The position numbers were made by a program, and so were the translations under genes. Shown here in pieces: positions 1 to 8,241 of a stretch of 40,314 nucleotides of DNA (within the stretch, counting starts at the first letter, position 1; each line of letters starts with the position of its first letter). The DNA comes from Methanocorpusculum sp. GTDB lineage: Archaea > Halobacteriota > Methanomicrobia > Methanomicrobiales > Methanocorpusculaceae. The notes under the pieces were generated by a model. The model saw only the letters and a program-made list of their open reading frames with translations, did no database searches and was not told the origin of the DNA. The stretch spans positions 1 through 40,314 of the forward strand of contig JAUNXW010000001.1 in assembly GCA_030539595.1 (NCBI GenBank), read 5' to 3'.

Positions 1-228
1 GATTTAGTCTAAGTTTTCTGTTGCGGTGAGTGAACGAAGTGAACTCACTTCGCAAATCATTGATTCGCAAACATTTTGTTTGCTCGCAAGCCTAAAGTCT
101 TGCTCAGCTAAAGATGCTAAAGCATCTCGCCTCAACTAAGAGACCTTCAGTCTCCGCATTTGCTCGACTGAGAAACCTAAAGGTTTCCGTCTTAGCTGAG
201 CAAGCCGAAGGCTGGCGAGTGACTTTCG
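1..228. repeat. Dispersed intergenic hairpin-array repeat, copy 1 (probably cut by window edge)
   Basis: There is no convincing gene between 1 and 313. The stretch 67-213 contains a run of short perfect hairpins: GCAAAC/GTTTGC (67-83), GCAAG/CTTGC (86-103), GATGC-TAAA-GCATC (113-126), GAGAC-CTTCA-GTCTC (140-154), GAAACC-TAAA-GGTTTC (172-187) and AGCC-GAA-GGCT (203-213). Stems differ from one another, while loops (often TAAA) and the sequences between hairpins resemble each other. Positions 83-140 match 30383-30440 with four differences in 58. The first 13 bases are identical to 16948-16960. It is not a CRISPR array because there is no constant repeat with unique spacers. Confidence 0.75.
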
Positions 229-313
229 TGGTGTAACAAAAAGCGCTCCAATCTCAACAAGATACTCGCTCAAATTAATATAAATATCAGAATACACTAT
301 TGTGCAGCCTCTC

Positions 314-1444
314 TTACACCGCGCCTCTTTTAAAAATATTTTTCTTTGCCTTAAGATACACCGATGCGCAGATGTATGAAGCAATTATTATACACACAGC
401 AAGAATAACAGCTGCTGTGTATGAAACAGGAAGAACTCCAAGAGGTATTGCGGCATAATAATACAGACTTCCGATAATTACCCATTGTGCACAGTAAACA
501 TTTGTAATTTTTTTACTGAACTGTCCAGAGATATTTAATAAAAATCCTGTTTTGATTTTTCTTACGGCGAAATAAATTACACCTGTCCATAGACCGATAA
601 AAAGCAGAGTCCACAGAACGCTCAAACAGTTCTGGTTGTAATAAATCCCATTGAAGGTTGTGAAGAAACTGATTATATCCACTCCCAGAATCAAATATAC
701 AAACGTCAGAAACACAAAACCTGCTCCGCAGATAAGTGTAACTTTTTTGTAGAGACTGCCTTTGTTACCGGTGTTGATTAACAGCTGGCCGAATAGATAT
801 CCCATAACCGGGTAAATCAGCCATTGAGCGAACGGGAAAAATGAAAAATCGTTGTTTTGCCAGAACATCCAGCCTGCAAATAAATTTACAATCGGATTCT
901 CTGGACATATTGACGGTGATACAAAATAACTTACGAGCAAGAGGATTACCGGAATTATGAATACTATAATGTTGTTCAATTTGAATATTTTAACCAACAC
1001 AAAGAATAAAAACACGAGGAAAGCGAAATTAAGTATGTCACATTTTAAGAACCAGTCCAATAATAATGTAATATATGACATATCTCCGGTTGCGAAGTAT
1101 AAGACTATTCGAGGAATTACATCAGAAAAAAGTGACAGCAGAAAGGCTATTCCAAGAATAATCCATGCCCTGCTGAAAAGGTGTTTTGCTGTTGACCGTT
1201 TTGAGTAAATTATTCCTATTCCAAGGCAGAACATAAATACAGGTGCAGCTGCAGGTCCGCCGAAGAATTCAAAAAAGAATGAGATGATTCCGTCAGGAGC
1301 TGCAGTGATTGTCTGGACAGTATATATTTCCTGTAATATGAACCGTTCATAGACATGAACAAATATCATGGCGATTATTGCGAAAAATTTTATAAAATCT
1401 ATTTCGGTCTGTCTTCCCGGATTTTTATAGGCAGTGTCTGGCAT
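314..1444 (-). CDS. Multi-pass membrane acyltransferase (heparan-glucosaminide N-acetyltransferase / DUF1624-like)
   Basis: A 376-residue polytopic membrane protein with about ten hydrophobic segments. The first begins after a charged REIDF-like start (RQTEIDFIKF) and contains a His in the context IFVHVYE. This is the layout of DUF1624/HGSNAT-type and acyltransferase-3 proteins, which move acyl groups across the membrane onto sugars. The motif GYLFG after the mid-protein aromatic segment also fits. It starts 18 nt after the surface-protein gene at 1463-2239 on the same strand, so it is probably the last gene of that operon. An inferred role is acylation of surface glycans or of the exported proteins encoded upstream. 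The substrate cannot be read from sequence, and the choice between DUF1624 and acyltransferase-3 is uncertain. Confidence 0.65.
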   Translation of the reverse strand: MPDTAYKNPGRQTEIDFIKFFAIIAMIFVHVYERFILQEIYTVQTITAAPDGIISFFFEFFGGPAAAPVFMFCLGIGIIYSKRSTAKHLFSRAWIILGIAFLLSLFSDVIPRIVLYFATGDMSYITLLLDWFLKCDILNFAFLVFLFFVLVKIFKLNNIIVFIIPVILLLVSYFVSPSICPENPIVNLFAGWMFWQNNDFSFFPFAQWLIYPVMGYLFGQLLINTGNKGSLYKKVTLICGAGFVFLTFVYLILGVDIISFFTTFNGIYYNQNCLSVLWTLLFIGLWTGVIYFAVRKIKTGFLLNISGQFSKKITNVYCAQWVIIGSLYYYAAIPLGVLPVSYTAAVILAVCIIIASYICASVYLKAKKNIFKRGAV

Positions 1445-1462
1445 TAAATTTTATATTTTGTG

Positions 1463-2239
1463 TTATTGGAATATATATTTATGTTGAAGAAAGTGTCTCA
1501 CGATGACAGCAGCCGCGACTGCTCCTGCTGTCAACCCAATTAAAGATATTGGAGATTGTGTCGGCTCGGGAATTGCCGTTTTATCATCTTTGACAATTAA
1601 CGGAACTGATGAATCAGGCAATTCGGGCTGAATTTCAAATATTTTTTCCGGGACCTCATCTGTATTTTTTACTGAGCCGAGAGGCCCATTATTTTCTGCA
1701 TATGAATCCGCGTCATCGGAAATTTCATCTTCATCTGTTCTGAAATTAATCGACACGGTGTTTTCAATAACTTTTGGACTGTCGCTGTTTTGTGAAACGG
1801 CTGACAGCACGCCGATTGTGAGTTTATATTCAGCACCCGAGCGAAGAGATTCGGTATTATTAATTCTAACCGCAAACAGCCTGACTGTTGTGTTTGTAAT
1901 TGTTTGACTCCCCGAAGATATGACCGATGCGAGTTTATTTCCGTTGACAACCGAAGTCCAACCGCTGCAGTCCTTAAGGGATATTCCTAAATCCCATTCT
2001 GAAAGTCGTGCATTTACCGCATAACCGCAGAGCGTTCCTCCCTGAACAGTTATATTTATGGGAATTTCAACGTCACATCCTCTGATAATGTAAATCCGTC
2101 CGTTTTCAATTAAGAGATTGTTCGCGTTTTCTGTATCGAGACTGAAACCTACATTGACTGCAGCTGACGGCTGAACAATCAGGATTAACAAAACTGCCGT
2201 GATTAAAATTCCGATAAGCGTCTCCATTCTGTTTTTCAT
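1463..2239 (-). CDS. Secreted, membrane-anchored surface protein of unknown function
   Basis: A 258-residue protein with an N-terminal signal peptide or anchor (residues 6-28), a beta-rich extracellular domain (about 30-170), an acidic, Pro/Ser-rich linker (about 170-228) and a C-terminal transmembrane helix followed by a short basic tail. The beta domain carries several N-glycosylation sequons. Its spacing resembles the cohesin-like domain of the gene before it, but I cannot establish homology. The start ATG overlaps the stop of the upstream cohesin-like gene (ATGA, 4 nt), which implies translational coupling. The architecture of exported domain, flexible stalk and C-terminal anchor suggests a cell-surface display or scaffold protein. 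No enzyme motif is visible. Confidence 0.7.
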   Translation of the reverse strand: MKNRMETLIGILITAVLLILIVQPSAAVNVGFSLDTENANNLLIENGRIYIIRGCDVEIPINITVQGGTLCGYAVNARLSEWDLGISLKDCSGWTSVVNGNKLASVISSGSQTITNTTVRLFAVRINNTESLRSGAEYKLTIGVLSAVSQNSDSPKVIENTVSINFRTDEDEISDDADSYAENNGPLGSVKNTDEVPEKIFEIQPELPDSSVPLIVKDDKTAIPEPTQSPISLIGLTAGAVAAAVIVRHFLQHKYIFQ

Positions 2240-3288
2240 AAATACCTGCGCCTGCGTTTCCGCGCAACAAACACACCCGTGATAACTATAATCAGCAGAC
2301 CTGAACCCTGCCAGGCTGTATTTACAGGTTCAGGCTCTCCGGCAGCTGTGTATATGCTTTCAGTCTGAAAAACAGAACCGCCTTTATCATAACCGAGTAC
2401 AAAAGCTCCCGAACTCCAAGTTTCAATTGTTAATTGAACTGTGCCGTCATAAAATATCGGCTCACCGAGAACAGTGCATTCATACCATTTGCCGTTTACT
2501 GCATGAAGCACGAATAAATTTTCTGCCGTGAGCCCAAGTTCATCAAGTCTGTTTTCTTCCACCCCGAAGGTTACAAAATATTTTTCGCCTGAGGGCAGCT
2601 CCGTATAAACTTCATCAACCGAAAAATATCCGAGTCGTTCAGGCAGAGCAAATATTCCAGCCGAGCTGGTGAATATTGTAACCAAACTCTCATTGAAGCC
2701 TGCAATATTCACAGAAACAACACCCGTTCTGTCCCCTGAAAAATAAATGCCTGAGACGTTAGTCGTCCCGCAGCGGATAGTTGCACCGCTTTCAAAATCC
2801 CCTGCGGTGATACCAGAACCACTTCCGCTTACAGTAAGCGTGCCGTTGATAATTGTGTAGTCCGATTCGTTAGAGGCTGAGTTTTCATAGATATAGACGT
2901 CATAGATTTCTATTGGAATTATTCCTTCTTCACGCGGAGTTACTGCAAGATAGATTAATGTCTCTTCACCGAAAATGTGATTTGTGCGGTTGTTGCCCGC
3001 ATCAAACCAGTAAACAACTCTGCCGCTGCTGAAAGCACCTGCTTTTCTTACCGAGTCGGCACTTACAACAATTTTTGCGAAAGCGTCGTCCTGTGTTTTT
3101 ACGGAAAACTGCCACGCGACTATGTTGTCGGCTCCGGAAACAGTTACCGGAACAAGAATTGTATCTGTGGTTTTGCCGATGAGACCTGCAGTATCAACAG
3201 AAATTGTTCCGGCTGCTGCCGTAACGGTCAAAAGCATAACCGACAGAATCAGAACCGCCGCGGCAAGTTTGTATTTTTTTGTTGTCAT
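2236..3288 (-). CDS. Membrane-anchored cohesin-like surface protein
   Basis: A 350-residue protein with a signal peptide (residues 5-27). A beta-sandwich of about 125 residues follows, resembling type I cohesin or related carbohydrate-binding folds: a GKTTDTILVPVTVSG-type first strands region, then an aromatic WQFSV strand and a final INGTLTVSG strand. A second beta-rich domain follows, then a C-terminal transmembrane helix and an arginine-rich tail (RKRRRR), a typical stop-transfer anchor. Both neighbours upstream end in dockerin modules, which supports reading this as their anchoring partner. ATG at 3288 lies 2 nt after the upstream stop; an in-frame TTG at 3306 is a weaker alternative. Family membership in cohesin is by eye and moderate; export and anchoring are clear. 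Confidence 0.6.
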   Translation of the reverse strand: MTTKKYKLAAAVLILSVMLLTVTAAAGTISVDTAGLIGKTTDTILVPVTVSGADNIVAWQFSVKTQDDAFAKIVVSADSVRKAGAFSSGRVVYWFDAGNNRTNHIFGEETLIYLAVTPREEGIIPIEIYDVYIYENSASNESDYTIINGTLTVSGSGSGITAGDFESGATIRCGTTNVSGIYFSGDRTGVVSVNIAGFNESLVTIFTSSAGIFALPERLGYFSVDEVYTELPSGEKYFVTFGVEENRLDELGLTAENLFVLHAVNGKWYECTVLGEPIFYDGTVQLTIETWSSGAFVLGYDKGGSVFQTESIYTAAGEPEPVNTAWQGSGLLIIVITGVFVARKRRRRYL

Positions 3289-3290
3289 AG

Positions 3291-4691
3291 TCAGGAAATC
3301 TGCCAAGGCTTGAGGTCAACGATATATTTGTTGACTGCAAGAATGTCTGCGACGTTGACAATTCCGTCACCGCCTTTTTTGTTGCAGTCAGCATAGATAA
3401 ATTCTTCATTCGCAGGATTAATCAGCGATACGGTAATCATCCCGATAATTGCCGAATCTGTAATTTCAACGCCGTCTTTTTTGTTTACGTCGCCGAGCCT
3501 GAACCCTGTAAGTTTGATTACCGCATCATTTTCCGTTCCGTCGGCTGATGACTGAAAGACAGTGAAATTATTTTCCGCGTTTACGCAAACTGCGTAATCG
3601 GTAAATCCAACATGTGTTTCCGTCAGAATATATTCCCAGTCTGAAACAGACTTTGTATTTCCTGTGAGATTTGCAGCAGGCACATGCGAATCCCAGAGAA
3701 TATTTTCGTTTCCGGTTGAATTGAAGCGTGTAGGTCCGGGCTTTACGTTATAGGTAATCACTCTTTCCGTGTTGAAGTTCCAGCCCGAATTGTCTGTTCC
3801 GTCATTTTCTGCGGCTGTATCTCTGTTGTCAGAGACCGAACTTTTCCAGTTCTGAGCGATGACAGAAATTTCTGCGTCCGTATCTGAAATTTCTTTGACT
3901 GATACTGTAAGCGTCCCGCTTCCAATATCGTTTACGGTTACTGTGCCGACCGAATTTTCAGAATCTGAAACGCTTACTGCTCCTGAAGCAGCCCAGTTTA
4001 TTTTATGAATATTTTCGTCTAAGTTTTCATCTGCAGTTAATGCAACTACATAATTCGGATTTTCTTTGTAAAGATAAATCACAGACAGCGGATTTTCAAC
4101 AGCAGACTGGCCGTAAAATCTGAATCCTGTAATAGACGGTTTTTTGAGAATATAGAATGTGAACGAGTTCTGAATTATGTTCACAGTTGAGTAACTGTCA
4201 ACAGTTCCTGCGTTTGCTGACGCAACAGATGCTTTTCCGCTGACGGAAACTGTGTATGAGACTGCCGCGCCTGCGGATGATTCTCCGCTTCTCAGAACAA
4301 ATTTGGCTAAGTCGGCGTTGTTCTCAAACACTGCTCCTCCGTTTCGTGAAGCGGCAAATAAATTTCCGTTTTGAATCCCCTGCCAGTTTGACGGAACAGC
4401 CGCAGTTGAATAAATTATGTTTCCGTCAAACTGATTTACGGGATTTGACAGGTTTGTAATTGTGATGTTGTAAGCGCTGATTGATTCAGTGCCGCCGGAA
4501 GATGCGTTTATTATAAGTTCAGCATCTGAGTTTTCATTAATCCAGTAATGGTTTCCTCCAAGTGTTGACAGATAGTTGAATCCTGCTGCGGGTTCGAACT
4601 GAATATTTACATCAGCCGATGCTGTTCCTATAAACACTGCTGAAAGTATTATCATCAGGATGATGACAGATTTTATTTTGGTTCTCTTCAT
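3291..4691 (-). CDS. Secreted dockerin-containing protein
   Basis: A 466-residue exported protein: signal peptide (about 5-26), beta-rich domains including a possible N-terminal cohesin/Ig-like module and a central Ig-like segment, and a C-terminal dockerin of about 65 residues. The dockerin has two calcium-loop repeats, GDVNKKDGVEITD and a second ADCNKK..GDGIVNVAD, each followed by a helix (the second ends NKYIV). Both loops keep the Asp/Asn ligands expected of a type I dockerin. The chosen ATG has GAGGT five nt upstream; an earlier in-frame ATG at 4718 has no well-placed site. There is no C-terminal anchor, so attachment would need a cohesin, and a cohesin-like anchored protein is encoded 2 nt downstream. 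The catalytic or binding role of the central part is unknown. Confidence 0.75.
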   Translation of the reverse strand: MKRTKIKSVIILMIILSAVFIGTASADVNIQFEPAAGFNYLSTLGGNHYWINENSDAELIINASSGGTESISAYNITITNLSNPVNQFDGNIIYSTAAVPSNWQGIQNGNLFAASRNGGAVFENNADLAKFVLRSGESSAGAAVSYTVSVSGKASVASANAGTVDSYSTVNIIQNSFTFYILKKPSITGFRFYGQSAVENPLSVIYLYKENPNYVVALTADENLDENIHKINWAASGAVSVSDSENSVGTVTVNDIGSGTLTVSVKEISDTDAEISVIAQNWKSSVSDNRDTAAENDGTDNSGWNFNTERVITYNVKPGPTRFNSTGNENILWDSHVPAANLTGNTKSVSDWEYILTETHVGFTDYAVCVNAENNFTVFQSSADGTENDAVIKLTGFRLGDVNKKDGVEITDSAIIGMITVSLINPANEEFIYADCNKKGGDGIVNVADILAVNKYIVDLKPWQIS

Positions 4692-4714
4692 TTTTACCTC
4701 AATTTTCGTCAGCC

Positions 4715-6439
4715 TCATCCTTTTTGGGAATCATCGACAGCCTCATACGCAAAATCAGATAAACCGACAATATACTTCAATACACACAGTGAATCGTTTT
4801 GATTGAGTTCGTCGTCCGATTCACCGATAACTGCGTTTGAGTTCACTTTTTCCTCTTCGCTGAGCACAAGAGTATTCATAGAATATGCCGAAATCAGAGC
4901 CGCGTCTGTTATATCAACAACATTGTCTTTGTTCGTGTCGCCCAATTTAGAGCCGGAATATTCATATGTGTAATTTCCTGACGGAGATATGAGATTTATC
5001 TGACCGAAGTTGTCTATGAAATAATCAGTGCCCAGGATAAGTTCTGTCTCATTTTTAACGGTGAAGTTTACCGTATAGCTGTAAACTCCGCGGGTGATGT
5101 TCGGCTGTCTGACCACTGAATAATTTTTTGGAACTTCGAGATATTTTATCCGAGATTCATTTATTGCGCTCCAGATTTCGCACAAGTTGTCTTCTCTGAA
5201 GGCTTCGTCTGTTGTGACTGTAATTTTTTTAGAGAGGACGCCTGCATAAATTTCAGCCGTTCCTGCGGTCTTTGCTTTGTAGTTTCCTGACGGAGTTACT
5301 TCAAGAACTGTGGAATTATCTGCGGAAAAAATACATTCTGTGTCTGATAAGAGTAAACCTTCTGTTCCGCAGAATATGAATGATGATATTCCTTCTATGC
5401 TTTGAGCAGTTTCATCGGGAACAAGATACTCAGCGCTGCCTGTGAAATTTTCTTTCAGACATTTTGGAACAGGTAAAACAAAATACGGATTTCCTTCATT
5501 CATCTTCCAGTCATTTTCAAAATCGAAGCAGAGCGTATTTTCAAAAAATGTTCTGTTGTTCCAGAGATTTTTTCGAGAAATGTTAATGCCGTCTGTATTT
5601 GGTGAAAGCATTTCATCGAAAGCGAAGGTGTTGATAATATTACTGTTTGGATAAATTCCGCCTGCAATTCTTCCGGATGAAGAACCGACACTATTTACGG
5701 AGTATGTTAATGCTGCTGAATTGTTCAGATATTTATTAAATCCCCCAACGTATCCAATTATACCTCCTACACTGTTGTTTCCGGAAATATTTCCGACAGA
5801 ATAACAGTTAATTATATTCTTCCTACTGTAGCCTGCGATTCCTCCAGCATAATCAGCACTGCTGATGACATTGCCTATAAAACATGAGTTGATTATATCA
5901 GTAGAATCAGCGTATCCAGCCAAACCTCCTGCATATTTGTAAGATGAATTTATATTTCCTTCCGCGATGCAGTTTTGAATCAACCCATTTTTTATGTTTC
6001 CTACAATTAATCCGCATTGATATTTTGAGTCAATTTTTCCAGAGACGCTGATGTTTGTGAGATTTGAATTTTCAGCGACGCCAAATAATCCGTAATAATT
6101 TATTTCTGTGCCGACAATATTTAGATTGTAAATTTTGTAACCGTTTCCGTCAAAATTACCTTTGAATCTGCTTGAACTGTTACCAATAGGTTTCCAGTCA
6201 ACAGATTTTAAATTTATACTGCAGACAACAGTGTAATTTTTTGAAGAATAGTTATCAATGCCTGAATTTGTAAGATAAGATAGGTTCTGCAAATCAGATG
6301 CCGATGAAATCTTATACGGATACTCTCTGCTTCCGTCAGAATCAGAATCACACGGAAAAAATTCACTGTAAGCTGTCGATGAATTTACAAACAGAATTAT
6401 GACGGCAAAGAGAATTGAGATTTTTATTAAATCAGGCAT
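4715..6439 (-). CDS. Secreted GLUG-repeat / Ig-like / dockerin protein
   Basis: A 574-residue exported protein. Domains in order: signal peptide (about 3-24), several GLUG-type repeats (about 120-235; recurring GGLAGY, GGIAGY, GGIIGY strands with ..INCYSVGN turns) likely forming a right-handed beta-helix, a bacterial Ig-like (BIG2) module (about 345-405), another beta module, and a C-terminal dockerin. The first dockerin loop is canonical (GDTNKDNVVDITD); the second is degenerate although its KYIVG helix remains. Many N-glycosylation sequons occur. ATG at 6439 has GGGAG nine nt upstream; the longer start at 6469 has no ribosome-binding site. It is probably the first gene of the surface operon. 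GLUG repeats are common in adhesins and peptidases; no catalytic motif is visible here. Confidence 0.75.
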   Translation of the reverse strand: MPDLIKISILFAVIILFVNSSTAYSEFFPCDSDSDGSREYPYKISSASDLQNLSYLTNSGIDNYSSKNYTVVCSINLKSVDWKPIGNSSSRFKGNFDGNGYKIYNLNIVGTEINYYGLFGVAENSNLTNISVSGKIDSKYQCGLIVGNIKNGLIQNCIAEGNINSSYKYAGGLAGYADSTDIINSCFIGNVISSADYAGGIAGYSRKNIINCYSVGNISGNNSVGGIIGYVGGFNKYLNNSAALTYSVNSVGSSSGRIAGGIYPNSNIINTFAFDEMLSPNTDGINISRKNLWNNRTFFENTLCFDFENDWKMNEGNPYFVLPVPKCLKENFTGSAEYLVPDETAQSIEGISSFIFCGTEGLLLSDTECIFSADNSTVLEVTPSGNYKAKTAGTAEIYAGVLSKKITVTTDEAFREDNLCEIWSAINESRIKYLEVPKNYSVVRQPNITRGVYSYTVNFTVKNETELILGTDYFIDNFGQINLISPSGNYTYEYSGSKLGDTNKDNVVDITDAALISAYSMNTLVLSEEEKVNSNAVIGESDDELNQNDSLCVLKYIVGLSDFAYEAVDDSQKG

Positions 6440-6517
6440 ACGAAACATCTCCCGTGCTATGCAGGACATATTAAAAAGTATGATATATTAATAATTTGGA
6501 CTGCAAAATGCTGTCAA

Positions 6518-6538
6518 AAGCATGCTTTTTGCATGCTT
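6518..6538. terminator. Perfect 8-bp hairpin with T5 loop
   Basis: AAGCATGC-TTTTT-GCATGCTT lies between the Fic gene and the dockerin operon, both on the minus strand. It is placed to end Fic transcription before the dockerin promoter. The same GCATGC-A5/T5-GCATGC core occurs at 20048-20064. Archaeal terminators do not require hairpins, so function is inferred. Confidence 0.4.
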
Positions 6539-6617
6539 AAAAAAATTATTTCGCCATAAATGGATGGCTTTGGTCAATCGAAGATAATCACGGGATTAAA
6601 AAAAATCATTGGATGAG

Positions 6618-7358
6618 TTATTCGGTTTCGCCGAGAAGTCTCAATAACTCTTTCTGCGTTTCAACAACACGCCTTGCGATAAAAATACAGTACTGCTCGG
6701 TGTCTTTGTGAGCGGTCTCAAGAGATTCTATATACTCGCGTCTTAAAATCGGCGGAATCACAGTTATTGTATATCCGTTTCTGAGCAGTGCAAGATTCAT
6801 TAAGAGTCTTGCTACTCGTCCGTTTCCGTCAATAAACGGGTGAATGAATACAAATTTCAGATGAACAAGAGCCGCGAACTCAACAGGATGAAGAATAGAT
6901 TCGTTTGAGTTGAACCACTCAACAAAATCATTCATAAGAGATTTTAGTTTTTCTGGATTTGGCAGAGGGTATCTGCTCCCGCTTATGAAAACTCTGCTTT
7001 CCCTGAATTTGCCCGCACGTTTTTCATCAATCTGACTGTAGAATAATTTATGAATTGTCAATATATGGTCTAAGGTTATCGGCTGTTTTTCTGCGATTGA
7101 GTATAAGTATTCGTATGCTTTTGCGTGACCGACCGCTTCGTAAATATCTCTTAGGGGTTTTCCGTCAATTGTGAGACCATCCTCAAGAACTATTTTTGTT
7201 TCCGATTCGGTGAGGCTGTTTCCTTCCAAAGCGTTGCTTGAATAGGTCAGACCTATCTTGTAGTAATTTCTCATTGACTCAAGAGTATCTGAAGAAAAAG
7301 GGCGAAGACTGTCTATTCTCTTTTTGAGCGAATCACACAACGCATACTTGGAAGTCAT
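6618..7358 (-). CDS. Fic/DOC family AMPylation protein (class II, N-terminal inhibitory helix)
   Basis: A 246-residue protein with the complete Fic active-site signature HPFIDGNGRVAR (residues 173-184), in which the His is the catalytic base and the Asp and Asn place the nucleotide phosphates. An upstream SNALEG (41-46) fits the inhibitory motif [S/T]xxxE[G/N] of class II Fic proteins, whose Glu blocks productive ATP binding. Fic enzymes usually transfer AMP to Ser, Thr or Tyr of a target protein; the target here is unknown. There is no separate antitoxin gene, in keeping with in-cis inhibition. The gene follows truA by 38 nt on the same strand and could be co-transcribed. No clear ribosome-binding site precedes the ATG. 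Confidence 0.92.
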   Translation of the reverse strand: MTSKYALCDSLKKRIDSLRPFSSDTLESMRNYYKIGLTYSSNALEGNSLTESETKIVLEDGLTIDGKPLRDIYEAVGHAKAYEYLYSIAEKQPITLDHILTIHKLFYSQIDEKRAGKFRESRVFISGSRYPLPNPEKLKSLMNDFVEWFNSNESILHPVEFAALVHLKFVFIHPFIDGNGRVARLLMNLALLRNGYTITVIPPILRREYIESLETAHKDTEQYCIFIARRVVETQKELLRLLGETE

Positions 7359-7396
7359 CTGTTATATATTGGTTTTATTATTACTTGATAGTTGAG

Positions 7397-8239
7397 TTAT
7401 TTTATAATTGTAGAATATTTTCTTTCGCAGTCCTCTTTCCAGAATTTAACCGCGTCATCTTCCAGCAGAGCCTCTGAAACAAAAGTCTCCAGACGCGCAG
7501 CTGATGCACTTCTTGAAAAATTTCGTTTGACTTCATCCTTCTGTCTCATCGGCTTAAATTCAAGCCCGCAGGAAATATCATAGAACAAAAGTCCTTCCGC
7601 GGGCGCGGGATGAATTCTGTACTCCGGATTTGCGAGCTGCTTCGCAATTTCTTCGCAGCCGCAAAGACCAAGCCCAACACATTGTAAAATTCCTGCCATT
7701 CCCCGAACCATATTCCATAAAAAACTCTTCGCGGATATTTCAAAAACAGTACCAGACGGGCTGTCAAAAACTCTTGAAGAGATAACTGTTCTTATCGGGT
7801 CGCGCCCCTTCTCCATTTTTGAAAATCCCGAGAAGTCATGAGTTCCTTCGAAAAGTTTCGCCGCCTCGTTCATCTTTGATGAATCAAGCGGATAGGGGAA
7901 ATAATATCTGTATGTTCTCTGCGTCGCTGAGTATCTCGCAGAAAATGCATCATCGACCTCAGCAAAGCCCACGCACCAGATGTCATCGGGCAGATGAAAA
8001 TTCAAAGCCTCTTTCGCGAGGTCCGGCTTATCCGTTCTGACGGTGATTAACTGTTTCCTTGCGGAAACGCCTTTGTCTGTTCTTCCGGCTGTCCTGAACT
8101 CAGCCGCCTTCGGCGAATCCCAGAGTTTCATGGAAATTCCCGTCTCTATGAACTCACCTTCAACCGTTCTTTTATCGGGCTGAAACTGAGAGCCGGCAAA
8201 ATTTCTTCCGTCGTATCCGATTAAAAATGCGAGTTTCAT
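7397..8239 (-). CDS. truA: tRNA pseudouridine(38-40) synthase TruA
   Basis: Converts uridines 38-40 in the anticodon arm of tRNAs to pseudouridine. The 280-residue protein begins MKLAFLIGYDG, with the conserved AGRTDKGVSA motif (about residue 55) carrying the catalytic Asp, followed by the RYSATQRTYRY strand and the C-terminal KSFLWNMVRGM helix of the TruA fold. The ATG at 8239 lies 2 nt after the stop of the PHP-domain gene, so coupling is likely; in-frame codons further upstream lie inside that gene and are rejected. Length is near the archaeal norm. It appears to be the middle gene of a PHP-truA-fic run. Confidence 0.93.
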   Translation of the reverse strand: MKLAFLIGYDGRNFAGSQFQPDKRTVEGEFIETGISMKLWDSPKAAEFRTAGRTDKGVSARKQLITVRTDKPDLAKEALNFHLPDDIWCVGFAEVDDAFSARYSATQRTYRYYFPYPLDSSKMNEAAKLFEGTHDFSGFSKMEKGRDPIRTVISSRVFDSPSGTVFEISAKSFLWNMVRGMAGILQCVGLGLCGCEEIAKQLANPEYRIHPAPAEGLLFYDISCGLEFKPMRQKDEVKRNFSRSASAARLETFVSEALLEDDAVKFWKEDCERKYSTIIK

Positions 8240-8241
8240 AA

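Noticed and set aside
1..228. Possible CRISPR array at the window start, given a Cas1 homologue nearby
   Set aside because: Units differ in sequence and length, there is no constant direct repeat and no unique spacers; the regularity comes from small hairpins.
136..384. 82-codon open frame across the first repeat block
   Set aside because: It is made of hairpin repeats and overlaps the end of the acyltransferase gene; no recognisable protein.
957..1208. Small open frame opposite the acyltransferase gene
   Set aside because: Antisense to a membrane protein with clear helices; low-complexity product and no start signal.
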